Below are positions 42,576 to 51,485 of a stretch of DNA of 64,000 bases, piece after piece. The notes beneath the pieces were generated by a model. It saw only the letters and a program-made list of their open reading frames with translations, was not told the origin of the DNA and ran no database searches. Source of the DNA: Streptosporangium sp. NBC_01495 (GTDB lineage Bacteria; Actinomycetota; Actinomycetes; Streptosporangiales; Streptosporangiaceae). The stretch lies in contig NZ_CP109430.1 of the NCBI RefSeq assembly GCF_036250735.1, positions 10,106,001-10,170,000 on the forward strand. The letters run 5' to 3'. Made by a program: the position numbers and the translations under genes. The number at the start of each line of letters is the position of its first letter. The first letter of the stretch is position 1.

Positions 42576-43205
42576 TCAGAGGTCCAGGCCGGAGCCGCCG
42601 AACCGGTCCCGCAGGAACCTGCCCTGGTCGCGCAGGGCCTGCTCGTCGCCCCGGTAGACCGACTCGGCCACCTTGCGCAGCTGGGTGTCCAGCAGGTCGA
42701 GCTGGGCGAGCAGTTCCTCGTGCGCGCTGCGCTCCCGCTCGCCGCGCCGGGTGAGCGCGTAGGAGCGGGGCAGGTTCGCGTACGCCTCCAGGCTGGACGG
42801 CAGGTAGTCCCTGATCGTCTGCGACACGATGTGCAGGTGGTCGGGTGAGGAGGTGAGCGTGTCCGCCCGCCGGAGGATGTCGCGCAGCACCTCGGCGAGC
42901 GCGCCGACCCTTGTCACCACGTCGTCGGGGAACCGGTTCCCGCCGACCTCGGCCAGCAGGGCGTCCAGGTCGGCTCCCAGCTGCCGTGACTCCACCTCCG
43001 CGTGCGAGATCGTGAGCCGCACCCGGTCCGCCGGGGCGAGCAGCGCCCCGACGCCGTACAGCCCGGCGACCACGACGGGCCAGTACGTCCCGGCGAGGTC
43101 GAGGAAGACCAGGACCACCCCGGCGAGGGCCAGGGCGCACCCGGCGATGTTCCTGGTCGACCCGGCGTAGGCGAGGATCCGCCCCGCCGGGCTACTGGTA
43201 GCCAC
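42576..43205 (-). CDS. Membrane protein of the TelA locus (XpaC/YpbA-like layout)
   Basis: A 209-residue protein with two close hydrophobic helices near 20-58, followed by about 140 residues of helical, probably coiled cytoplasmic sequence ending in a Gly-rich tail. The layout recalls the 5-bromo-4-chloroindolyl phosphate hydrolysis (XpaC) proteins that accompany toxic-anion-resistance genes, though identity is uncertain. It overlaps the VWA gene by 14 bp and is the last gene of the locus. Confidence 0.65.
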   Translation of the reverse strand: MATSSPAGRILAYAGSTRNIAGCALALAGVVLVFLDLAGTYWPVVVAGLYGVGALLAPADRVRLTISHAEVESRQLGADLDALLAEVGGNRFPDDVVTRVGALAEVLRDILRRADTLTSSPDHLHIVSQTIRDYLPSSLEAYANLPRSYALTRRGERERSAHEELLAQLDLLDTQLRKVAESVYRGDEQALRDQGRFLRDRFGGSGLDL

Positions 43206-44841
43206 GGATCTCCTTGAAGGCCGTGGCCAGCGACCCCTTCCTGGCGTCGAAGGTCGCCCCGCCGGTGAGCTCGGCGATCCGCCTCATCTCGTCGACGTCG
43301 CTGTCGCCGAAGAGCACGACGAACGTCCTGAACTTCACGGGGAGCGACGCGTAGTAGCCGGCGAAGTCGTCGTACGAGCTGCCGTCGGTGTTCTCGCCGT
43401 CCGTCATCAGCACGATCGAGGTGAAGTCCTCCGACGCCGACGCCCCCGCCTGCTCGTAGGCGGCCCGCAGGCTGTCGAAGATCGCGGTCCCGCCGTCGAC
43501 CCGCAGCCCCTCGCTGTACGAGCGGATCCGCTGGAGCACCGGTTCGGGATCACGGTCGGGCAGCGTGAAGGTCTCCGGGGTGCCGGGGCCCGTGTTGAAC
43601 GGGATCATCGTGACCGTCTCGCGGTCGCGGAAGCGCGAGAACGATCCGCTGACGGAGGTGTCGGCGCCGGACAGGGCGGTCAGCGCCTGCTTGAGCGCGT
43701 CGATCCGTCCTCCCCCCATCGAACCGGAGGTGTCCAGCACGAACAGGGTCCGCGACGGCCTGCGCACCTGGTTGAGGTAGACGCCGATCAGCTTGTCGGC
43801 CGCGCCGCGCCGGTTGGGGAAGGGCAGTTCCACCAGCGACGCGGTCCCGAAACGCGGGTCGGGACGGACCTGGGGGACGATGGGCCTGCGGTGGGTGGTG
43901 GTCATGATCTCCCGCTGGATCTCCGGCGTGCGCAGCCAGGCGGCGAGTTTCCCGTACAGCTCCTTCTTCTCCGGGGGCGCGGAGCTCAGCAGCGTGAGCG
44001 GGTAGTCGGCCGTCACCACCCCGTCGCCCGGGTAGACCAGCGTGAGCGGCTCGGCGAGCCTGCCGGAGGCGTTGAGGCCGAGCAGCACCGACTCGTAGTT
44101 CACGAGCCCGTCCACCGCGCCCTCCTTGACGTACGCGTCCGCGAGCCAGCCGGAGGAGCCGGAGGTGAGCGTCTGCGCCGAGAAGAACTCCTTCAGCCTG
44201 GGGGTCGCCGAGGCGATCTGGGCCTCCTCCAGGGCCTCACCGGCGTCGGAGAGCGCCGCCGTCACGCCGACCAGCGCCGAGAATCCGGAGTTGGACGCCG
44301 CGGGGCTGGTCATGCCGAAGGTGAACTTCCCGGCGCTCGCGGCCGAGGCGATGTCGTTCCAGGTCACGGCCTTGCCGTCCCAGCCGAGCTCGCGGGCCTT
44401 GGACGCCTTCAGCCCGAGCAGCACGGGCGAGACCATGACCTTGGTCTGGGTCGAGAGCCGCGCGGCCGCCCCGTCGATCAGCGACAGGTAGCGGTTGGAG
44501 GAGAACCACGTCGCGTCGTACCGCCCGTCCGCGCCGCCGCTCGCCACCTGGTCGGCCCCGTCGAGCGTTCCCGCGTACGACAGCGTGACCCGCACGCCGA
44601 CGGCGTCCTGAGCCCGTCTGAGCAGTGGTTCCAGGTCGCCGACCTCGCTTCCCGCGAGGACGCGGAGCACGTCGGGGCCGTTCGCGGGGCCGTTCGCGGA
44701 ACCGGCGGGAGTGTCGGCCCCGCCGCACGCGGCCGACGCCACCAGCAGGGCCAGCACGACGAGCGCCCGCCTCACCGGACGCGCGCCCGCCCGTCCGGCC
44801 TGAAGCGCGTCCGCTCCTACGCCGGGTGTCGGCTCGTTCAT
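43192..44841 (-). CDS. Lipoprotein with substrate-binding domain fused to VWA domain
   Basis: A 549-residue exported protein. The start is ATG 44841, overlapping the TelA stop as ATGA. A signal peptide ends in lipobox SAAC near 41. Residues about 55-330 resemble family 1 extracellular substrate-binding proteins, and about 345-540 form a von Willebrand factor A domain with the intact metal site DTSGSMGG plus downstream Thr and Asp (VLMTDGEN). The fusion joins ligand capture to metal-dependent adhesion on the outer face of the membrane. Its partners are TelA, a second binding-like protein and a membrane protein. Confidence 0.88.
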   Translation of the reverse strand: MNEPTPGVGADALQAGRAGARPVRRALVVLALLVASAACGGADTPAGSANGPANGPDVLRVLAGSEVGDLEPLLRRAQDAVGVRVTLSYAGTLDGADQVASGGADGRYDATWFSSNRYLSLIDGAAARLSTQTKVMVSPVLLGLKASKARELGWDGKAVTWNDIASAASAGKFTFGMTSPAASNSGFSALVGVTAALSDAGEALEEAQIASATPRLKEFFSAQTLTSGSSGWLADAYVKEGAVDGLVNYESVLLGLNASGRLAEPLTLVYPGDGVVTADYPLTLLSSAPPEKKELYGKLAAWLRTPEIQREIMTTTHRRPIVPQVRPDPRFGTASLVELPFPNRRGAADKLIGVYLNQVRRPSRTLFVLDTSGSMGGGRIDALKQALTALSGADTSVSGSFSRFRDRETVTMIPFNTGPGTPETFTLPDRDPEPVLQRIRSYSEGLRVDGGTAIFDSLRAAYEQAGASASEDFTSIVLMTDGENTDGSSYDDFAGYYASLPVKFRTFVVLFGDSDVDEMRRIAELTGGATFDARKGSLATAFKEIRGYQ

Positions 44842-46004
44842 CGGGTGAGCCCCTGTTCGTCGCCCCGCTGTGAGCGATCCAGGTACGTGCGCGCGTGGTC
44901 CAGCTCGACGGTGAGGCTGTCCACGGTGATCGCCATGTTCTCCACGGCCTTGGCCTTGAACGTGTCGATCATGTCCATGGTGGCGTAGATGTTGTCGAAC
45001 GCCTTGCGCAGCGCGTCCATACCGACCGTGGTCGACGCCGCCTGGGTCTGGATGTCGGCCGCCTGCGTGCGCAGCATCTCGCTGGTCGCCACGATCAGGT
45101 CGGAGGTGGTGCTGTTCAGCGCCGTGATCTGGTCGAGCACGAGTTTCTGGTTGGCGAGGGCCTGGGCCACGGTCACGGCCGTGCGCAGCGCCGCGATCGT
45201 CGTCGTGGTCGCCCGGTCCACGCCCTTGATCAGTTCGAGGTTGTTCCTGCGGATCAGGTCCAGCGCGAGATACCCCTGGGCGGACACCGCGAGCTGGGTC
45301 AGCAGGTCCTGGTGCTTCTGCCGGATGCCGAACAGCGCGTCCGAGCGCAGGGCGGTGGCCTTCTCCGGCTCGGCCGCCTCGACGTACATGATCTTCTCTT
45401 CCACCGCGGTGTCGAGGGCGGCGGCGAGCAGGGCGTACTCCTGCAGGCGCTTCATCGACTCCCACAGGTTGGTCTTCTCGCCCTCGATGGCCGCGTTGTC
45501 CTTGCGCAGCTCGTCCTGCCCGGACTTGAGGGCGCGGATGATGTCGTCGAGGTGTTTCTGCGCCGAGTGATATTTCGCGAAATAGTCGCGCAACTTATCC
45601 CCGAACGGGATGAGTCCCAGAAGCTTCCTGGCCGGGCCGGACGTCTGCTTGGGGTCGAGGTCGACGATCGTCCGGCGCAGCGCGACCAGCTGCCCCGCCA
45701 CCGCCGCCTGCGCGTCCCGGCCCTCGCCCCTGGCGGACGCCAGCGCGGCCACCGGACGCTTCAACATACGGTTCGCCACCTGGGAGGAGGCCCGGATCTC
45801 CGTGTCGCCCATGGAGGTGATGTCGTGCACCTTCCGGGTGAACTCCGGCGACCTCGGGTCCAGGCCGCTCAGTTCCTCGGCGAAGCCGCCTGCCTTCTCC
45901 GCCAGTTCCGCGTCCCGGCCCTCCGGGATCGGCAGCATGGTGGCCGCCTTCTCCGCGGGCACCTTGGCCACGGGTTCCGGCGGGCTGAGCACGAGATCGC
46001 TCAC
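44838..46004 (-). CDS. TelA/KlaA-type toxic anion resistance protein
   Basis: A 388-residue soluble coiled-coil protein of the TelA family, linked to tellurite and bacteriocin stress in other bacteria. Recognisable parts are SMGDTEIRASSQVANRMLKRP near 65-84, LLGLIPFGDKLRDYFAKYHSA, and a long helical C-terminus. It starts with GTG after AGGAGAGAACC. It lies 43 bp after the binding-like gene and overlaps the VWA gene. TelA-like proteins usually sit next to membrane proteins of the XpaC kind, which fits here. Confidence 0.88.
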   Translation of the reverse strand: MSDLVLSPPEPVAKVPAEKAATMLPIPEGRDAELAEKAGGFAEELSGLDPRSPEFTRKVHDITSMGDTEIRASSQVANRMLKRPVAALASARGEGRDAQAAVAGQLVALRRTIVDLDPKQTSGPARKLLGLIPFGDKLRDYFAKYHSAQKHLDDIIRALKSGQDELRKDNAAIEGEKTNLWESMKRLQEYALLAAALDTAVEEKIMYVEAAEPEKATALRSDALFGIRQKHQDLLTQLAVSAQGYLALDLIRRNNLELIKGVDRATTTTIAALRTAVTVAQALANQKLVLDQITALNSTTSDLIVATSEMLRTQAADIQTQAASTTVGMDALRKAFDNIYATMDMIDTFKAKAVENMAITVDSLTVELDHARTYLDRSQRGDEQGLTR

Positions 46005-46047
46005 GGTGGTTCTCTCCTCGAAGCGCTGGGAAGCCGGGAAGGTGAGG

Positions 46048-47163
46048 TCAGGGGGTGGACGAGGGGACCGCTCCGGACCGGTAGAGCGTCTCGACCGCGG
46101 AGATCATGCCCTCCAGCCGCTCGTGGTCGGGGGGCTCCACCACGTCGATCAGGCCGGGTGGCAACGGGGCTCTCACCTTCGCCACGAGGTCGTCGAACGC
46201 CTTGGCGTGAGCGGTACGGAAGCCGTACAGGGCCGCGAGGCGCCCGAGTTCCGGGTCCTCCTGCAGGAGCCGTCCGACCTCGGTGCCCCGCGCGCTCAGC
46301 GGTACGAGCGTGTGCTTGCTCAGGACCGTGGGCGCGGGATAGAGCAGCCGCATGTCGGGACGGATCGAGCCGTCCCCGGCGAACAGCCGCGAGGCGTACT
46401 GCGCCTCGTAGATCACGACCATGGGCGTCTTCCCCATCCCCAGGGACAGGTAGTCCTCGAACGGCGCCTCGGTGGAGGTCTCGGAGTATCCCTGGTCGAG
46501 GAAGAGGGGGGCGACGGTCCCGGCGACCCTGGCACCCTGCTCGTCCGAGGTGACCACGTCGTCGCCGTTGGCCACGTAACCGGCGATCGAGAGGTACATC
46601 GCCGCGGAGTTGGAGGTGCGGATGTCGGTGGTGGTGAGCAGCACGCGCTTGCGCGCCGGGTAGGCGGTGTTGCCCGGCAGCTTGTCCCACCGGGTGCCTT
46701 TCGCCACCAGATCCAGATATTTCTGGATATCGAGCACCTGATACCCCTGGCCGGAGTCCCGTACGACGCCCGCCTTGGTGAGTACGTCCACGATCGGGGT
46801 GAAAGTGGCGATCGCCATGGGCGAGGAGAACGGCGCGAACGTGCGGGTGGCGCCCCGGTCACGCCTGATCTTCTCGGCCGCCGGAGCGCTGGACGGGAAC
46901 GCGAAGCCGTATTTCCCCAGATCCACAGAGGTCGCGATCTGGCGCGATCCTGCGGTGTCGACCTCCACCCGGAGGCCGTGCCCGGCGAAGGCCGCCCGCA
47001 CCCTCGGATCGTCGAAGAACGGCTTCTTCTCAGAGCCGATCACCCCGCGGACCAGGGCGGGCTCCCGTGCCTCCGCGCCCCCGCCACCGTTGCCCACCAC
47101 GATCGCCGCCACCACGGCAACGCCGAGGAGCAGCGCCAGCCCGACACCGATCCAACGCCTCAT
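46048..47163 (-). CDS. Membrane-anchored substrate-binding-like protein of the TelA locus
   Basis: A 371-residue protein with an N-terminal hydrophobic segment (about 4-24) and no lipobox, so it is either an uncleaved anchor or a simple signal peptide. The outside domain has the two-lobe pattern of periplasmic binding proteins (LVRGVIGSEKKPFF, FAFPSSAPAAEKI, MVVIYEAQYASRL). It starts at ATG after GAGGAATCAC. It is the first gene of the four-gene locus. The ligand is unknown. Confidence 0.75.
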   Translation of the reverse strand: MRRWIGVGLALLLGVAVVAAIVVGNGGGGAEAREPALVRGVIGSEKKPFFDDPRVRAAFAGHGLRVEVDTAGSRQIATSVDLGKYGFAFPSSAPAAEKIRRDRGATRTFAPFSSPMAIATFTPIVDVLTKAGVVRDSGQGYQVLDIQKYLDLVAKGTRWDKLPGNTAYPARKRVLLTTTDIRTSNSAAMYLSIAGYVANGDDVVTSDEQGARVAGTVAPLFLDQGYSETSTEAPFEDYLSLGMGKTPMVVIYEAQYASRLFAGDGSIRPDMRLLYPAPTVLSKHTLVPLSARGTEVGRLLQEDPELGRLAALYGFRTAHAKAFDDLVAKVRAPLPPGLIDVVEPPDHERLEGMISAVETLYRSGAVPSSTP

Positions 47164-47190
47164 GTGATTCCTCGAAAGCTTGCCCCGTAT

Positions 47191-47205
47191 CGCTATGAAA
47201 TAGCG
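47191..47205. promoter_or_regulatory. Palindrome CGCTAT-GAA-ATAGCG upstream of the TelA locus
   Basis: A perfect 6-3-6 inverted repeat 28 bp before the first gene of the locus, next to a second small dyad TAATTGAATTA (47210-47220). Both stand out in an AT-rich promoter region. Confidence 0.4.
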
Positions 47206-47371
47206 GTTGTAATTGAATTATGTGATTAATGACGACAGTACGGAGCGGGGCACTAGCAATGTATTGACAATTCACTTTCCGTTCACCGATGTGCCGCTCA
47301 ACCGGCACTCGCCGTCGCGGACGCACGGGCCGCCATGCCGGGCACCACCGGCTCACGCGTACCATTCAGCG

Positions 47372-48232
47372 GTGGAGGTTCTGGAACCGGAGGAGTGGCG
47401 GGCGCGGGCGGAGGCCCACCGGCTGCGGATCGAGGTGTGGGCGGAGCCGCACCTGGCGCGCAGGGCGCGGGGCGAGGCCCATCCCATCGAGGACTTCCTG
47501 TTCACCTACTACGGGCACCGGCCGGCGCGGCTGCGGAAGTGGCATCCGGGCGCCGGGGTGGTTCTGCGAGGGGCGCGCGACTTCGGCCGCGACTACCTCG
47601 ACACCCCCGAGGGGGCCACGCTCGACACCGCCGCGCTGATGGACAGGCGCGGGTCCTCCATCGAGTGGATCACGCGGCTGCTCGCCGCCACCGCGGCCCG
47701 GCCGGGGTATTTCGGCTGCTTCGGCCTGCACGAGTGGGCGATGGTCTACCGGACCGTCGAGGTGCGGCACGGCTCCTGGCCGCTGCGGCTCGGCGGGGAG
47801 GAGATCGCGGAGGTCGTGGAGCAGCGTGGCGTGCGGTGCGGCCACTTCGACGCGTTCCGCTTCTTCACCCCCGAGGCGCGCCCGCTCAACGCGCTGCAGC
47901 CGACGCGGGAGCGGCAGCCGGAGCTGGAGCAGCCGGGCTGCCTGCACGCCAACATGGACCTCTACAAGTGGGCGTACAAGCTGTCACCGCTGGTCAGCGG
48001 TGAGCTGGTCGCCGACTGCTTCACGCTGGCCCGCGACATCCGCGCGGTGGACATGCGGGCCAGCCCGTACGACCTGAGCTCGCTCGGCCATCGGGCGATC
48101 CGGGTCGAGACGCCCGAGGGACGGGCCGAGTACGCCGCCGAGCAGCGGGGCTTCGCCGAGCGGGCGATGCCGTTGCGGCAACGCCTGCTCGACGCCGGCG
48201 AACAGTTGCTCGCCGGCACCCGCCTCCCCTGA
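47372..48232 (+). CDS. 3-methyladenine DNA glycosylase-type protein (actinobacterial)
   Basis: A 286-residue soluble protein of the actinobacterial family usually labelled 3-methyladenine DNA glycosylase. The start is placed at GTG 47372, giving EVLEPEEWRARAEAH, as expected for the family. The -10-like TACCAT ends 8 bases upstream and there is no ribosome site, so translation is probably leaderless. Conserved parts include HPIEDFLFTYY, CFGLHEWAMVYR and LHANMDLYKWAYKLSP. The enzyme activity of this family is, to my knowledge, annotated rather than proven. Confidence 0.82.
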   Translation: MEVLEPEEWRARAEAHRLRIEVWAEPHLARRARGEAHPIEDFLFTYYGHRPARLRKWHPGAGVVLRGARDFGRDYLDTPEGATLDTAALMDRRGSSIEWITRLLAATAARPGYFGCFGLHEWAMVYRTVEVRHGSWPLRLGGEEIAEVVEQRGVRCGHFDAFRFFTPEARPLNALQPTRERQPELEQPGCLHANMDLYKWAYKLSPLVSGELVADCFTLARDIRAVDMRASPYDLSSLGHRAIRVETPEGRAEYAAEQRGFAERAMPLRQRLLDAGEQLLAGTRLP

Positions 48233-48240
48233 CCGGCGGC

Positions 48241-48255
48241 ACCCGGGCGCCGGGT
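48241..48255. terminator. Short hairpin between convergent genes
   Basis: ACCCGG-GCG-CCGGGT forms a compact 6-bp GC stem between the glycosylase and GH5 stop codons. It has no T run. Confidence 0.4.
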
Positions 48256-48263
48256 CCGGGGCC

Positions 48264-49649
48264 TCAGCCGTTGCGCAGCTGCTCGACGAGGGTCGTACGG
48301 ACATCGCAGTTGCGGAGCGCGAACGAGTCGGCCAGGGCGATCAGCTCGTCCTCGCCCAGCCCCTGAAACAGCTTGGCGTACTCGTAGGCCAGGGGCTGGG
48401 CGACCGCGAGGTTCAGGATGAGCGTGCGGACCCAGTCGAAACGGCCCCACGGGTACGGATCGAAGTCGGGGAACTCATGCGCGATCATGTCCTGGAACGG
48501 CTTGGTCACCTCGACGATCCCGTTCCCGTCGCTGCCCCAGTTGTCGGCGCCCAGGCGGTTCTTCTTCGCCACGAAGTCGCCGAAGCGCTTCAGGTACGGG
48601 GAGTCGGGCCGCACCATGGCCACCCCCTGCCGCCCGAGGTCCTTGTACATCCAGCTCGACCAGCTCGCCCCTTCGCGGCGGTAGATCTCAAGCTGGTCCG
48701 CAAGGACCTGCCGGCGCATGGCGTCCTTGCGCTCGTCGCCGGTGTAGATCGGCGCGAACTCGCCCACCCAGACCGGGGTCCCGGTCTGGCGGCTGTACTC
48801 GGTGCGCTTGAGGTACTTCTCCTCCAGCGCCGCCCTGTCGTAGTACTTGCCGTCGGTGACCCCGGGGTAGTCGCCGCCGTTGCCCATGCCCGGGGCGGCG
48901 TAGTCGTGGCAGACGTAGACGGTGTTGTCCCACTCCTTGTCGAAGACGTCGAACTCGGTGGAGTACGTGTTGCCGTCGAGGAACAGGATGTGGCGGTCGT
49001 CGATCGCGCGGATCGCGTCGACCAGGCGGGTGTAGAAGGGGCCGACGACCTCGCGCGACTCGTCCGCGGGCTCGTTGATCGGGTTGTAGCCCGCCACCCA
49101 GGGGTTGTCCTTGTAGTGCTCGGCGATGCGCTCCCAGATCGCCACCACGCGGTCCTGGAAGTGAGGGTGGTCGAAGAACGCCGGCCGGTGGGTCGGGTTG
49201 TCGGAGTGCCAGTGGTGGTTCTGCGACCCCGGCAGCGCGTGCAGGTCGATGACCGAGTAGATCCCGTGCCGCGCGCACGCCTCGACGGCCCGGTCGAGGT
49301 GGCGGAAGCCGTCCTCCTTGAACTCGAACGGCTTGGAGTCGTCCTCGAAGTGCCGGTAGTTGACGGGGAACCGCACGCAGTTCATGCCCATGCCGGCCAG
49401 CAGTTTCGCGTCGTCCTCGTCGAAGAACGCGGTCAGCAGCCGTTCGAAGAACAGCTCGTACTTCTCCTCGCCCAGGACCTCGCGGAGCGTGCCGCGCATC
49501 AGCGACTCGTTGCCGGAGTAGCCGGTGATGAAGTTCTCCATGTTCAGCCAACCACCCACGGCGACGCCTCGCAGGCGTACGACGGTGCCCGTCTGGTCGA
49601 CGAATTCGCGGCCTGCCGTGCGGAGGAAGGCCGTGTTGTTCGACGTCAT
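48264..49649 (-). CDS. Cytoplasmic glycoside hydrolase family 5
   Basis: A 461-residue TIM-barrel beta-glycosidase. E193 in GYNPINEPADES is the acid/base and E297 in VWVGEFAPI the nucleophile, with VRFPVNYRHF and VIDLHALPGSQNHH as supporting strands. There is no signal peptide, so it should act on imported short glycosides such as beta-glucosides. It is the last gene of the importer operon, 59 bp after a permease gene, supporting that role. Subfamily and linkage cannot be fixed by eye. Confidence 0.9.
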   Translation of the reverse strand: MTSNNTAFLRTAGREFVDQTGTVVRLRGVAVGGWLNMENFITGYSGNESLMRGTLREVLGEEKYELFFERLLTAFFDEDDAKLLAGMGMNCVRFPVNYRHFEDDSKPFEFKEDGFRHLDRAVEACARHGIYSVIDLHALPGSQNHHWHSDNPTHRPAFFDHPHFQDRVVAIWERIAEHYKDNPWVAGYNPINEPADESREVVGPFYTRLVDAIRAIDDRHILFLDGNTYSTEFDVFDKEWDNTVYVCHDYAAPGMGNGGDYPGVTDGKYYDRAALEEKYLKRTEYSRQTGTPVWVGEFAPIYTGDERKDAMRRQVLADQLEIYRREGASWSSWMYKDLGRQGVAMVRPDSPYLKRFGDFVAKKNRLGADNWGSDGNGIVEVTKPFQDMIAHEFPDFDPYPWGRFDWVRTLILNLAVAQPLAYEYAKLFQGLGEDELIALADSFALRNCDVRTTLVEQLRNG

Positions 49650-49708
49650 GTGTTCTGTTCCTCAAATCTGGAAGCGCGGTGGATCATGGGGTGGTCTCGG
49701 GGGTGGGG

Positions 49709-50506
49709 CTACTTCAGCGCGCCGGCCGCCAGGCCCTTCTCGAAGAGGCGCTGCAGGCACAGGTAGGCCACGATCTCGGGGATCGCGGTGATGACCGCGC
49801 TGGCCAGGACCTTGGTCTGGTCGTTGCTGAACTGGCTGACGAAGAACTGCGGCAGCAGCGTGACCGTCTGCTTGGCCGGGTCCTGGATGAGCACCAGCGG
49901 CAGCAGATAGTCGTTCCAGGAACTGATCAGCGTCAGGACGACGATCGCCGCCGCGATGGGCCGCGTCATCGGCACGACGATGTAGCGGAAGGCCGTGAAC
50001 ACGTTGGCGCCGTCGACCCGCGCCGCGTCGAAGAGCGAGTCGGGGACGCCGTCGATGAACTTGCGGGCCAGCAGGACGGTGAAGGGGATCTGCAGCGCGG
50101 CCAGCGGCAACACCACCGCCCAGTACGTGTCGTACACGCCCAGGCTGAGGGTCGTCGCGAACAGCGGGGTGAGCAGCACGACCTCGGGCAGGGTGAGGGC
50201 GGCGAGGATCATCCAGAAGTAGACCTCCTTGCCGCGGATGTGCAACTTGGAGAACCCGAAGGCGGCGAACATGGTGAGGACGTAGACGATCAGAATCGTC
50301 GAGACGGAGATGATGACGCTGTTCCTGAAGAACGTCCCCACGGTGCCGACGGCGAAGACGGCCTGGTAGTTGCCGAGTCCCTCACCCGCGAACGATCCCT
50401 GGACCATGACCACCAGCGGGAACAGGTAGGGGATGATCATCAGGGTCACGAGGATCTGAAGTAGCAGCCTGGTCGACAGCCGACGCGCCTCAAACACCGG
50501 ATTCAC
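49709..50506 (-). CDS. Sugar ABC transporter permease (MalG type)
   Basis: A 265-residue permease with six helices. The EAA loop that docks the ATPase is DAARVDGANVFTAFRYIVVP. It ends with the family-typical F-x-K-G-L-x-x-G-A-x-K tail (LFEKGLAAGALK). It overlaps the partner permease gene by 17 bp. No ATPase gene is present, so it probably shares the genome-wide MsiK-type ATPase used by actinobacterial CUT1 systems. Confidence 0.94.
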   Translation of the reverse strand: MNPVFEARRLSTRLLLQILVTLMIIPYLFPLVVMVQGSFAGEGLGNYQAVFAVGTVGTFFRNSVIISVSTILIVYVLTMFAAFGFSKLHIRGKEVYFWMILAALTLPEVVLLTPLFATTLSLGVYDTYWAVVLPLAALQIPFTVLLARKFIDGVPDSLFDAARVDGANVFTAFRYIVVPMTRPIAAAIVVLTLISSWNDYLLPLVLIQDPAKQTVTLLPQFFVSQFSNDQTKVLASAVITAIPEIVAYLCLQRLFEKGLAAGALK

Positions 50507-51440
50507 CGTCCTTACGGTTGGCGCGGGTCGCGACGATGATCGCGCCGAGCAACGCCAGGATGAGCAGAAGGATCGACAGGGCCGCTCCGTAGCCGACGTG
50601 GGCCGACGGGATGCTGATCCGGTAGATGTAGGTCCCGAGGAACTCGGTGCTGTAGTTCGGTCCGCCGATGGTCACCAGATACGGGACGTCGAAGGTCTTC
50701 AGCGCACCGATCACGCCCAGCATCGCCAGGGCCACCGTCGTGCCCCGCACGCCGGGCCAGACGATGCTTCTCAGGACGCGGAGGTTGCTCGCCCCGTCGG
50801 TGCGCGCCGCTTCGAGCGTCTCGGGATCGACCTGCCCCATCGCGGCGTAGTAGAGGACGAACGTGAGGCCGGTGAACTGCCAGACCGTGATGAACATGAT
50901 CACCGGCATCGCGGTGGTCGACTGGGCCAGCCAGGGCTGGGACAGGAAGCCGAGACCGATGTGGTCCAGAGCCCAGTTCAGCTGGCCGTCCGCGGCGAAC
51001 ATCTGCCGGAACACCGGCGCCATCGTCGCCGGCGCGAGGACCACCGGGGTGAAGACGAGCACCTTGTAGACGGCGGCGAGCCGCACCTTCGAGTGCAGCA
51101 GCGCTGCGAACACGAACCCGATGGCGGTCTGCACGGTGAACGTCACGATGAAGAAGACCACCGTGTTCCAGATGGCCTTCCAGAAGATGGGGTCCTGCAT
51201 GATCGCTGTGTAGTTGGCACCCCCGACCGACGTGGGAGTCGGGCTGGTGCCGTCCCAGTCGAGCGTCGAGATGTAGCCGGTCTCGATGATGCAGAAATAG
51301 ATCAGTCCGACGACGAAGACGAACGCCGGCAGGATCCACGGCAGGCCCGAGGGCCTCCCGCCCCTCTTCCGGGGGTTGCCCGGAAGAGGGGCGGGCGACG
51401 GACGGCGCGCCCCGATCTTCGGCGAGGTTGTGGAAGTCAT
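50490..51440 (-). CDS. Sugar ABC transporter permease (MalF/UgpA type)
   Basis: A 316-residue permease. A Lys/Arg/Pro-rich N-terminus precedes six helices, and the EAA loop is EAARTDGASNLRVLRSIVWP. It pairs with the MalG-type subunit to form the membrane channel. A good ribosome site (AGGGAG) precedes the ATG, and it starts 45 bp after the binding-protein gene. Confidence 0.94.
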   Translation of the reverse strand: MTSTTSPKIGARRPSPAPLPGNPRKRGGRPSGLPWILPAFVFVVGLIYFCIIETGYISTLDWDGTSPTPTSVGGANYTAIMQDPIFWKAIWNTVVFFIVTFTVQTAIGFVFAALLHSKVRLAAVYKVLVFTPVVLAPATMAPVFRQMFAADGQLNWALDHIGLGFLSQPWLAQSTTAMPVIMFITVWQFTGLTFVLYYAAMGQVDPETLEAARTDGASNLRVLRSIVWPGVRGTTVALAMLGVIGALKTFDVPYLVTIGGPNYSTEFLGTYIYRISIPSAHVGYGAALSILLLILALLGAIIVATRANRKDGESGV

Positions 51441-51485
51441 GGATCTCCCTGCGCGGGTGGGATTTGAGACGGGCCGTCAGCGGCT

